Positions 11,065 to 21,481 of a DNA stretch of 64,000 nucleotides are shown here, in pieces. The position numbers and the translations under genes are program-made. Every line of letters begins with the position of its first letter. Within the stretch, counting starts at the first letter, position 1. The notes beneath the pieces were generated by a model. It worked only from the letters and a program-made list of their open reading frames with translations. It was not told the DNA's origin and did not search any database. This DNA is from Tragulus kanchil (lineage: Eukaryota > Chordata > Mammalia > Artiodactyla > Tragulidae): assembly GCA_022376925.1 (NCBI GenBank), contig JAIOJX010000004.1:1674001-1738000 (forward strand), written 5' to 3'.

Positions 11065-13215
11065 TGTGAAAGGTTTCTGGAATCCAGTAATGGTAAATAA
11101 ATCTCTAAATTACTGGTACTCATCATATGCCTCAGAAATAGCCTCACTTCATTGCTTGACCACATACACTCAGAGACAACTCTTTCCTTGGCATGGTTCT
11201 TGACACCTGCTATTCTTATAGTTGCCTGAGGTAAGACATAACAAGTTACTGTTCCCACTGTCCAAGAAGAGATAGCATTTAACTAGTAATGGAAAAGGGG
11301 TGGGCAGTAGTGAGCCAGAATGAAATCATGAAGCCCCAAATTGGACTAGACGTGGGTGGTGGAAGGCAGGAAGGAAAGAATGCAGAAGTCAGAAAGCAAG
11401 AATCACCATAAAATTCAGCGTCTAAATAAATATCACACCAGTTTCCTGAGAACACAGATGATTATTTCTGTCATTGCTTAGTGTATGGGCCATTGGATGC
11501 CAGCCAAGGAATGGGTTCCCTTTAGGAGGTTCAAGGTACTGTGGTGGAAACAAATGCTAGCACCATCTTACAAGTTCCCACAGTGTGCTGAGCACTGTAC
11601 CTGAATGACCACATTTTATCCTCAGAACAGCCCCACAAGGGAAGTTACTTAAGTGTATGCTTTGCTCACATGGTTCCTAACTAAAATGATAGAAAAGATA
11701 TAACTGAGAAGTAACGTGCTCAGTAATCTTAGCTGGCATCTACCCCATTCTCAGTCTCACTCCTTATAGGTAACCATTTTGATTTGTCTCTGTTTGTCTG
11801 GTTTCTTTAGTTTCTGCAGACACACACAAAAAATGAAATGATATGTTCTTATTCTCACTGAAGAAAGGTAGTATTATTCACATTCCCTTACACACAGGAA
11901 TCCAATGTTTGAAGAAGATGACTGAGTCTTTCTTTGGGCTGATCTCTGACTGGTCAAGAATCCACTTACTCTCGGGGTCACTGTTGCTTATAGGATCCGG
12001 ACTGAGGGTCAAGAGTCAAGCGACCCAGCTCAAAGTTACCCAAGCTTCTGGACTAAAGGTCCCTGGTTGAGTTAGTAGATTTGAAATGCCATGCCCTTGC
12101 TCTTCAGTTCTAAAAATCAAGTTCCTGAGAATCTCATAAAATTCTGCCCTCAAACTGTGAAAGGTTTCTGGAATCCAGTAATGGTAAATAAATCTCTAAA
12201 TTACTGGTACTCATCATATGCCTCAGAAATAGCCTCACTTCATTGCTTGACCACATACACTCAGAGACAACTCTTTCCTTGGCATGGTTCTTGACACCTG
12301 CTATTCTTATAGTTGCCTGAGGTAAGACATAACAAGTTACTGTTCCCACTGTCCAAGAAGAGATAGCATTTAACTAGTAATGGAAAAGGGGTGGGCAGTA
12401 GTGAGCCAGAATGAAATCATGAAGCCCCAAATTGGACTAGACGTGGGTGGTGGAAGGCAGGAAGGAAAGAATGCAGAAGTCAGAAAGCAAGAATCACCAT
12501 AAAATTCAGCGTCTAAATAAATATCACACCAGTTTCCTGAGAACACAGATGATTATTTCTGTCATTGCTTAGTGTATGGGCCATTGGATGCCAGCCAAGG
12601 AATGGGTTCCCTTTAGGAGGTTCAAGGTACTGTGGTGGAAACAAATGCTAGCACCATCTTACAAGTTCCCACAGTGTGCTGAGCACTGTACCTGAATGAC
12701 CACATTTTATCCTCAGAACAGCCCCACAAGGGAAGTTACTTAAGTGTATGCTTTGCTCACATGGTTCCTAACTAAAATGATAGAAAAGATATAACTGAGA
12801 AGTAACGTGCTCAGTAATCTTAGCTGGCATCTACCCCATTCTCAGTCTCACTCCTTATAGGTAACCATTTTGATTTGTCTCTGTTTGTCTGGTTTCTTTA
12901 GTTTCTGCAGACACACACAAAAAATGAAATGATATGTTCTTATTCTCACTGAAGAAAGGTAGTATTATTCACATTCCCTTACACACAGGAATCCAATGTT
13001 TGAAGAAGATGACTGAGTCTTTCTTTGGGCTGATCTCTGACTGGTCAAGAATCCACTTACTCTCGGGGTCACTGTTGCTTATAGGATCCGGACTGAGGGT
13101 CAAGAGTCAAGCGACCCAGCTCAAAGTTACCCAAGCTTCTGGACTAAAGGTCCCTGGTTGAGTTAGTAGATTTGAAAAATGCCATGCCCTTGCTCTTCAG
13201 TTCTAAAAAATCAAG
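11065..13215. repeat. Tandem duplication 3 (spacing 1091 bp, 34-bp spacer)
   Basis: 11065-12121 recurs at 12156-13215 with 12122-12155 between. Visible differences are homopolymer lengths: TTTGAAATGCC versus TTTGAAAAATGCC, and TTCTAAAAATC versus TTCTAAAAAATC. That pattern is typical of long-read base calling. A weak MIR-like relic (about 11540-11650) is duplicated at about 12631-12741. Confidence 0.93.
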
Positions 13216-13652
13216 GATCAATACTGCCTGGAGCTGGGGATTTTTATCCACTGTTCAGTGGGGGTCCTTTTGCAAGCTTTCTAAGAGAGAATGGGTGGGA
13301 TACGTGTGCTTAGGGTAAGTCTATCAGGTAAAATTCAGAGTGCTCAGTTAAATCTGAAGACAAAAAATGAACAATTATTTTCAGATAAAGAATGAACAAT
13401 TTTCTGGTATAAGTATATTCTGCACAATATTTAACTGCATGTTCTGTATTTTTTTCTTATTAATTTTTGCTAAATTTGGCAGCCCTAACAGAAAACAGTT
13501 TTGGAACTTGGGCCCTTATGTTTTTAAAGGACAAGTGGCCATGGGTCAGAAGGACTGAAGGGGCTCTGGAAGTTGGGATGAGCTGGAACTCATAGCAATA
13601 AATTCTAAAAGCAGAAGTCATGTTTTAGGTTTCATGGACCTCAAAAATAGAG
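13216..13652. other. Single-copy sequence, possible old repeat, no gene
   Basis: The block about 13330-13490 (AAATTCAGAGTGCTCAGTTAAAT followed by a GCATGTTCTGTATTTTT and TTTGGCAGCCCTA pattern) resembles an ancient interspersed element that I cannot name. No reading frame of interest. Confidence 0.3.
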
Positions 13653-13966
13653 AACACCTTGGTCATTTCTGGGAGATACCTCAGTCCCAGTTGCCAAAAA
13701 TCACTTATTTAAACTATATGAAATTTATTTTGCATTTATGGTCACAGGCAATAGATTATTTTGAAATAATTTAATCCAAAAGGAAATTTGTTGGAAAGAT
13801 TAGGAAGATTTTACAGAATTGAAGGGAAAACTGATGAGCCTGGCTTGGAGAGAGAATAACCGGGCAGCTCTGGTGATCTTCGCAGGAGAAACAACTCAAC
13901 AGACATAAAAAGACTGTGGCAGCAAAAGGAAGGAGCACTTGTAGCCCTCTGTCCCCTTCCTCACCC

Positions 13967-14032
13967 ACCAGATTGTCAGCTCTGTGGGGCAGGGACCTCT
14001 GCCTGGCATATAGTAGGTACTCAGTACATTCT
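13967..14032 (+). mobile_element. L2 LINE 3' end relic
   Basis: Short match to the conserved L2 3' end: GATTGTCAGCTCTGTGGGGC, AGGGACCTCTGCCTGGCATA and TAGTAGGTACTCAGTACATT correspond to the family's 'agattgtaagctc...gggcagggac...tggcacatagtaggcgctcaat' order. Duplicated at about 15130-15195 by tandem duplication 4. Confidence 0.65.
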
Positions 14033-14407
14033 CCCCATTTGCTCCATTCACAATTTCTTGAGACAGATTCCGATTGATTTGACTTGGGTGACAGTCACTC
14101 TTGACCAAAAACAGGCAAAGAACCTTGATTTATAGTCCTACCCACACTGCACACACAAGAGGAGAGGTTATTTCTCCCAAGCAAAGTTAAGATTTATCAT
14201 GATACGTAGGAGGAATATATTCTAGGTGATTTAAAAACAATTTCCCAGTATCTCATGGTATAAGGTATCATTCTAAGATAACTTTCTTTCCCAAACTGTT
14301 CTCGAATTATTCTCAATATCACTTTTTTAAAAAGATTTTTTGATGTGGACCATTTTTTAAAAATCTTTATTGAATTTGTAACAATATTTCTTCTGGTTTT
14401 TTTGTTT

Positions 14408-14674
14408 GGCCACTTCTATTGATCTTTCATTTATTTATCTTTGTTCTTTGGCCTGTGTGGGCCTCCCATCACAGTGGCCTCTCTCGGTGCAGAGCACTGG
14501 CTCTGGGAGCATGCGCTCCAGAGCTCTGGCTCCGTAGTTGGACACATCGGTCCAACCGTTCCACAGCACATGGGATCTTCCCAGGCCAACACATGGGATC
14601 ATTCCAGGCCAGGCATCAAACCGGCGCCCTTTGCACTGCAAGGGCCCCCTTCCACTGGACCATCAGGGAAGCCC
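14408..14674 (-). mobile_element. CHR-2-like tRNA-derived SINE nested in an older SINE (first copy)
   Basis: Minus-strand SINE of about 267 bp. On its own strand it starts GGGCTTCCCTGATGGTCCAG, carries a box-B-like segment near 14620, and ends with GACCAATAGAAGTGGCC-type sequence followed by an A-rich tail (T-run at 14397-14407). It carries an internal 23-bp direct duplication (14567-14589 and 14590-14611, starting CACATGGGATC). It lies inside an older minus-strand CHR-type SINE; flanking TTCTGG and TTCTGTTGC plus T-runs are a plausible target-site duplication. Confidence 0.85.
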
Positions 14675-15494
14675 ACTTCTGTTGCTTTTTTTTTAAATTT
14701 TTGGCTTATGTTTCCATATTTTGATCCTTGGGATTCTTAAAAATTTGTATGAAGGAGTTACCTACGGCATTAGGGTCTTAGCTCCCTGACCTAGAACAAA
14801 CTCCGATGTGGAAAGCTAACACCTTGGTCATTTCTGGGAGATACCTCAGTCCCAGTTGCCAAAATCCCTTATTTAAACTATATGANATTTATTTTGCATT
14901 TATGGTCACAGGCAATAGATTATTTTGAAATAATTTAATCCACAAGGAACTTTGTTGGAAAGATTAGGAAGATTTTACAGAATTGAAGGAAAACTGATGA
15001 GCCTGGCTTGGAGAGAGAATAACCGGGCAGCTCTGGTGATCTTCGCAGGAGAAACAACTCAACAGACATAAAAAGACTGTGGCAGCAAAAGGAAGGAGCA
15101 CTTGTAGCCCTCTGTCCCCTTCCTCACCCACCAGATTGTCAGCTCTGTGGGGCAGGGACCTCTGCCTGGCATATAGTAGGTACTCAGTACATTCTCCCCA
15201 TTTGCTCCATTCACAATTTCTTGAGACAGATTCCGATTGATTTGACTTGGGTGACAGTCACTCTTGACCAAAAACAGGCAAAGAACCTTGATTTATAGTC
15301 CTACCCACACTGCACACACAAGAGGAGAGGTTATTTCTCCCAAGCAAAGTTAAGATTTATCATGATACGTAGGAGGAATATATTCTAGGTGATTTAAAAA
15401 CAATTTCCCAGTATCTCATGGTATAAGGTATCATTCTAAGATAACTTTCTTTCCCAAACTGTTCTCGAATTATTCTCAATATCACTTTTTTAAA

Positions 15495-16014
15495 AAGATT
15501 TTTTGATGTGGACCATTTTTTAAAAATCTTTATTGAATTTGTAACAATATTTCTTCTGGTTTTTTTGTTTGGCCACTTCTATTGATCTTTCATTTATTTA
15601 TCTTTGTTCTTTGGCCTGTGTGGGCCTCCCATCACAGTGGCCTCTCTCGGTGCAGAGCACTGGCTCTGGGAGCATGCGCTCCAGAGCTCTGGCTCCGTAG
15701 TTGGACACATCGGTCCAACCGTTCCACAGCACATGGGATCTTCCCAGGCCAACACATGGGATCATTCCAGGCCAGGCATCAAACCGGCGCCCTTTGCACT
15801 GCAAGGGCCCCCTTCCACTGGACCATCAGGGAAGCCCACTTCTGTTGCTTTTTTTTTAAATTTTTGGCTTATGTTTCCATATTTTGATCCTTGGGATTCT
15901 TAAAAATTTGTATGAAGGAGTTACCTACGGCATTAGGGTCTTAGCTCCCTGACCTAGAACAAACTCCAATGTGGAAAGCAAAGTCTTAACCATTGGATCA
16001 CCAGGGAGGTCCCC
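15495..16014 (-). mobile_element. Older CHR-type SINE interrupted by a younger CHR-2-like SINE
   Basis: The outer element (15495-15560 and 15840-16014) has the cetartiodactyl CHR layout read in reverse: GATGTGGACCATTTTTTAAA, TCTTTATTGAATTTGTAACA, then TTAGCTCCCTGACC and the terminal AAGTCTTAACCATTGGATCA CCAGGGAGGTCCC. The inner element (15571-15837) is the duplicate of the SINE at 14408-14674 and has the same 23-bp internal duplication. In the first copy the outer SINE is cut off at 14816 by the duplication junction. Confidence 0.8.
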
Positions 16015-16892
16015 CAGTATCACTTGTTACATCTTTCCAATCTTCCTTATACAGAATACTAAACATAGAATGCATTGTTACGTCTAACCACATCCTCAAG
16101 CATCTCGCTCCATAGGTCTGTAATTCTCTGTTTCTATAATAACACTAAATTCATTCCTATTTAAGACCCAAGATTTTCCCATCACCTTTCAGAGCTACAA
16201 AGTAATTAAATAGGCTGCCCCATTGCACTATCCACATGGCTACATTCTCTACAAATATGCTCCTGTTTTTAAGGATTTTGTTCTTGACATTGTAAACATC
16301 TTGCATTTCCCTCTAGGGTTAAACTGTATGTTTACTTAGCAATTAACTCCACTGTGTTTTTCCTTTAGGTGCTCTCCAGGCAAAGATTGCTCATAAAATA
16401 ATATGCATTGTCTCCTTTGAACTTCTTTATAAAGGTGATCCCAGACTTTTTTATTTGAGTTTATTTTAGGACGTATAAGGTTGAGGACAATCAAACAAGA
16501 CAGCTCTTAACAATATGTTCCCCTCATTTCTCAAGTTCCTCTAGTGTTTAAGGCAGCAGCCCCCTGCTTAATATCCAACTAATTTGGTCTGAACCCAATA
16601 CTGTGTTTTATTGATTGATTATGAAATATCTGTGTTTATTGGGGGGACTTCTTGCTATTGTTGAGAATCCTCAGGGAAGATTTCCACACTGTAGCAAATC
16701 CACCTTGATCATCACTTACCACCTCTCATAATGGACCATTGTTCTGGTAGCTCTGCTGGCCGACAGCTCTGATGTCTGATACAGTACTATTGAAATCTTG
16801 AGAATAATGCAAGGAAAAGGAAAAAATTTATCTGGATATTAGACAGCACAACTCCTAGAATCTATAGGTCTGAAGTGTGTTTTCTTGCTCAG
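15980..16892. other. Single-copy intergenic sequence, nothing recognised beyond the SINE end
   Basis: After the SINE edge at about 16014 the sequence is AT-rich with no clear repeat family, no splice-bounded open frame and no simple-sequence array. Confidence 0.45.
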
Positions 16893-19041
16893 TACACAGA
16901 ACCATAGTTCAAGGACTGGGTCACTTCCTCCAAGAGAACTTGGGTTATTTTTCTCTTTTGCCCCTTGACTGCAGGCTTTTACATCCCTTCAGTGCCAGGT
17001 AAAGGAGGTTGCAGACCTACTCCCTCCCCTAATCCCAGGCTCTATTCTTTACTTCATTATGAAGAATCAATATAAGAATATATTGTTCCTAAGACAGGGG
17101 TGCCCACTTTCACCACTACTATTCAACATAGTCCTGGAAGTCCTAGCAACAGCAATAAGAGAAGAGAAAGAAATCAAAGGAATCCAGATTGGAAAAGAAG
17201 AAGTCAAGCTCTCTCTTTTTGCAGACGACATGATATTATACATAGAAAATCCCAAAGACACGGTTACAAAGCTACTAGAGCTAATCAATGAATTCAGCAA
17301 AGTCGCAGGATACAAAGTCAACACACAGAAGTCACTGGCATTCCTATACACAAACAATGAAAAATCAGAAAATGAAATCAAAGAGGCAATCCCCTTCACC
17401 ATTGCAACCAAAAGAATCAAATATCTAGGAATAAACCTGCCCAAAGAAACAAAAGAATTGTACACAGAAAATTACAAGACACTCATGAGAGACATTAAAG
17501 AAGACTTAAACAGATGCAAAGATATTCCATGTTCCTGGATCGGAAGAATCAATATTGTGAAATGACCATACTTCCAAATATCATCTACAGATTCAATGCA
17601 ATACCTATCCAACTACCATTGACATTTTTCACAGAACTAGACCAAAGAATAACGCAGTTCATATGGAAACACAGAAGACCTCGAATAGCCAAAGCAATCC
17701 TGAAGAAGAAGAATGGAGTTGGAGGGATCAGCCTCCCTAACTTCAGACTCTACTACAAAGCAACAGTTATCAAGACAGTATGGTACTGGCACAAAAACAG
17801 AACTATAGATCAATGGAACAAGATTGAGAACCCAGAGATCAACTCACACACCTATGGGTACCTTCTTTTTGACAAAGGAGGAGAAACTATAAAATGGGAC
17901 AAAGACAGCCTCTTCAACAAATGGTGCTGGGAAAATTGGACAGCTACATGCAAAAATGAAGGGACTTTTTCATACACAGAACCATAGTTCAAGGACTGGG
18001 TCACTTCCTCCAAGAGAACTTGGGTTATTTTTCTCTTTTGCCCCTTGACTGCAGGCTTTTACATCCCTTCAGTGCCAGGTAAAGGAGGTTGCAGACCTAC
18101 TCCCTCCCCTAATCCCAGGCTCTATTCTTTACTTCATTATGAAGAATCAATATAAGAATATATTGTTCCTAAGACAGGGGTGCCCACTTTCACCACTACT
18201 ATTCAACATAGTCCTGGAAGTCCTAGCAACAGCAATAAGAGAAGAGAAAGAAATCAAAGGAATCCAGATTGGAAAAGAAGAAGTCAAGCTCTCTCTTTTT
18301 GCAGACGACATGATATTATACATAGAAAATCCCAAAGACACGGTTACAAAGCTACTAGAGCTAATCAATGAATTCAGCAAAGTCGCAGGATACAAAGTCA
18401 ACACACAGAAGTCACTGGCATTCCTATACACAAACAATGAAAAATCAGAAAATGAAATCAAAGAGGCAATCCCCTTCACCATTGCAACCAAAAGAATCAA
18501 ATATCTAGGAATAAACCTGCCCAAAGAAACAAAAGAATTGTACACAGAAAATTACAAGACACTCATGAGAGACATTAAAGAAGACTTAAACAGATGCAAA
18601 GATATTCCATGTTCCTGGATCGGAAGAATCAATATTGTGAAATGACCATACTTCCAAATATCATCTACAGATTCAATGCAATACCTATCCAACTACCATT
18701 GACATTTTTCACAGAACTAGACCAAAGAATAACGCAGTTCATATGGAAACACAGAAGACCTCGAATAGCCAAAGCAATCCTGAAGAAGAAGAATGGAGTT
18801 GGAGGGATCAGCCTCCCTAACTTCAGACTCTACTACAAAGCAACAGTTATCAAGACAGTATGGTACTGGCACAAAAACAGAACTATAGATCAATGGAACA
18901 AGATTGAGAACCCAGAGATCAACTCACACACCTATGGGTACCTTCTTTTTGACAAAGGAGGAGAAACTATAAAATGGGACAAAGACAGCCTCTTCAACAA
19001 ATGGTGCTGGGAAAATTGGACAGCTACATGCAAAAAAATGA
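16893..19041. repeat. Tandem duplication 5 (spacing 1080 bp)
   Basis: 16893 to about 17960 recurs from 17973 to about 19041. It spans unique DNA plus the start of an L1 insertion. The first copy ends in ORF2 with a short non-matching stretch (about 17957-17972) before unique DNA equivalent to 16893 restarts. Part of it overlaps duplication 6, so one L1 stretch appears three times. Confidence 0.95.
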
Positions 19042-21140
19042 AGTTGGAACATTCCCTGACACCATACACAAAGATCAACTCAAAATGGATTAAAGACCTA
19101 AATGTAAGACCAGAAACCTGAAAACTCTTAGAGGAGAATATAGGCAAAACCCTCAAGGACATCAATCAAAGCAAGATCTTCTCTGACCCACCTACTAAAA
19201 TAGTGGAACTGAAAAGAAAAGTCAACACATGGGACCTCATGAAACTTAAAAGCTTTTGTACAGCAAAAGAAACCACCAAAAAGTTCAACAGACACCCCAC
19301 AGAGTGGGAGAAAATCATAGCAAATGAAACAACAGACAAAGAATTAATCTCCAAAATCTACAAGCAACTCAGACAACTCAACACAGGAAAAACGAACAAC
19401 CCAATCAAAAAATGGGAAAAAGATCTAAAGAGACACCTCTCCAAAGAGGACATACAGATGGCCCAAAAATACATGAAATGATGCTCAACCTCGCTTATTA
19501 TCAGAGAAATGCAAATTAAAACCACAATGAGATACCACCTCACACCTGTCAGAATGGCCATCATCAACAAATTGACAGACAACAAATGCTCGAGAGGGTG
19601 CGGAGAAAAGGGAACCCTCTTGCATTGCTGGTGGGAATGTAAATTGATACAACCTCTATGGAAGACAATATGGAGATTCCTTAAAAAACTAAAATAGAAG
19701 CACCCTATGACCCAGCAATCCCACTGTTAGGCCTATATCCTGATGAAATCAAAACTGAAAGAAGCACCTGTACCCCAATGTTCATTAGAAAAGCAACCCT
19801 TATGACCCATGGCAAAACCCACTGTTAGGCCTATATCCAGACCAAAGAATAACGCAGTTCATATGGAAACACAGAAGACCTCGAATAGCCAAAGCAATCC
19901 TGAAGAAGAAGAATGGAGTTGGAGGGATCAGCCTCCCTAACTTCAGACTCTACTACAAAGCAACAGTTATCAAGACAGTATGGTACTGGCACAAAAACAG
20001 AACTATAGATCAATGGAACAAGATTGAGAACCCAGAGATCAACTCACACACCTATGGGTACCTTCTTTTTGACAAAGGAGGAGAAACTATAAAATGGGAC
20101 AAAGACAGCCTCTTCAACAAATGGTGCTGGGAAAATTGGACAGCTACATGCAAAAAAATGAAGTTGGAACATTCCCTGACACCATACACAAAGATCAACT
20201 CAAAATGGATTAAAGACCTAAATGTAAGACCAGAAACCTGAAAACTCTTAGAGGAGAATATAGGCAAAACCCTCAAGGACATCAATCAAAGCAAGATCTT
20301 CTCTGACCCACCTACTAAAATAGTGGAACTGAAAAGAAAAGTCAACACATGGGACCTCATGAAACTTAAAAGCTTTTGTACAGCAAAAGAAACCACCAAA
20401 AAGTTCAACAGACACCCCACAGAGTGGGAGAAAATCATAGCAAATGAAACAACAGACAAAGAATTAATCTCCAAAATCTACAAGCAACTCAGACAACTCA
20501 ACACAGGAAAAACGAACAACCCAATCAAAAAATGGGAAAAAGATCTAAAGAGACGCCTCTCCAAAGAGGACATACAGATGGCCCAAAAATACATGAAATG
20601 ATGCTCAACCTCGCTTATTATCAGAGAAATGCAAATTAAAACCACAATGAGATACCACCTCACACCTGTCAGAATGGCCATCATCAACAAATTGACAGAC
20701 AACAAATGCTCGAGAGGGTGCGGAGAAAAGGGAACCCTCTTGCATTGCTGGTGGGAATGTAAATTGATACAACCTCTATGGAAGACAATATGGAGATTCC
20801 TTAAAAAACTAAAAATAGAAGCACCCTATGACCCAGCAATCCCACTGTTAGGCCTATATCCTGATGAAATCAAAACTGAAAGAGGCACCTGTACCCCAAT
20901 GTTCATTGCAGCTCTCTATACAATAGCCAGAACATGGAAGCAACCTAGATGTCCATCGACAAATGAATGGATCCAGAAGCTCTGGTACATATATACAATG
21001 GAATACTACTCAGCTGTTAAAAGAAATGCAGAAGACTCAGTCCTAATGAGGTGGCTGGCTCTAGAACCTATCATAAAAGTGAAGTAAATCAAAAAGAGAA
21101 AGACAAGTATAGTATACTAACTCATATATATGGGATCTAG
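17092..21140 (+). pseudogene. LINE-1 ORF2 3' half (reverse transcriptase to C-terminus), broken
   Basis: Reverse transcriptase motifs are present: [12 protein letters not shown], then [12 protein letters not shown] with the catalytic FADD (17217-17228; copy at 18297-18308), then YLGINLP. The frame is damaged: one A is missing in GTGAAATGACC near 17563 and 18643, a TGA occurs at 19119-19121 (20239-20241 in the duplicate), a CGA-to-TGA type change occurs at 20599-20601, and a base is lost near 21077. The C-terminal CX3CX7HX4C motif follows at about 20708-20760. It cannot encode a working protein. Segments repeat because of tandem duplications 5 and 6. Confidence 0.9.
18719..20907. repeat. Tandem duplication 6 (spacing 1120-1122 bp, 52-bp noisy spacer)
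   Basis: 18719 to about 19786 recurs from 19839 to about 20907, wholly inside L1 sequence. The spacer 19787-19838 looks like an error-laden rendering of the L1 sequence just before it: insertions and deletions around TATGACCCA and a match to CACTGTTAGGCCTATATCC. That is what an unpolished long read would give. The first copy also lacks 2 bp of an A-run near 19692. Confidence 0.93.
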
Positions 21141-21481
21141 TAAGATGGTCATGATAACACACGCAGTGAACTCATGAAAAAACAGAGAATAGACATAAAG
21201 ACATTGTGGAGACCAAACAGCGGGAGGGAGGCATGGAGGGAGTAACATGGAAACCTATACTGTCATGTGTAGAAAAGATAGCTATTGTCATTGTGCTAGG
21301 GGAATAGGAGTACCTACAACCACTTGGGGCGATGGTCTGGAGGGATGGGAGGGGGGGAACTGGGTAGGGGGGAGGGTCCAGAGATATGCATATGAATGAT
21401 CTGGGAACATACATGTTGGTGAACAACAAAACTCTGTAAAATCTTTAAAATAAAGGAAAAAAAAAAGAATATATTTTTCCT

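Larger units (their letters stand above)
13653..15979. repeat. Tandem duplication 4 (spacing 1163-1165 bp)
   Basis: 13653-14816 recurs at 14818-15979. Differences cluster in the first 200 bp of the second copy: AAAAATCAC versus AAAATCCC, AAAAGGAAATT versus ACAAGGAACTT, and an ambiguous base n at 14886. The rest is identical or nearly so. The right boundary cuts through an old CHR-type SINE; only the second copy completes it. Confidence 0.95.
17091..21464 (+). mobile_element. 5'-truncated LINE-1 with 17-bp target-site duplications (inflated by duplications 5 and 6)
   Basis: The insertion begins inside the ORF2 reverse transcriptase ([12 protein letters not shown]) at about 17091 and ends with a 3' UTR and poly-A at about 21464. 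The flank AAGAATATATTGTTCCT at 17074-17090 matches AAGAATATATTTTTCCT at 21465-21481 (16 of 17), a convincing target-site duplication. Removing the two artefactual duplications leaves an element of about 2.2 kb. The 3' UTR is nearly the same as at 713-1015. Severe 5' truncation is usual for L1. Confidence 0.93.

Noticed and set aside
17059..17565. Functional reverse transcriptase gene
   Set aside because: L1 ORF2 fragment lacking the endonuclease, with frameshifts and stops; the Met start lies in the flanking target-site sequence.
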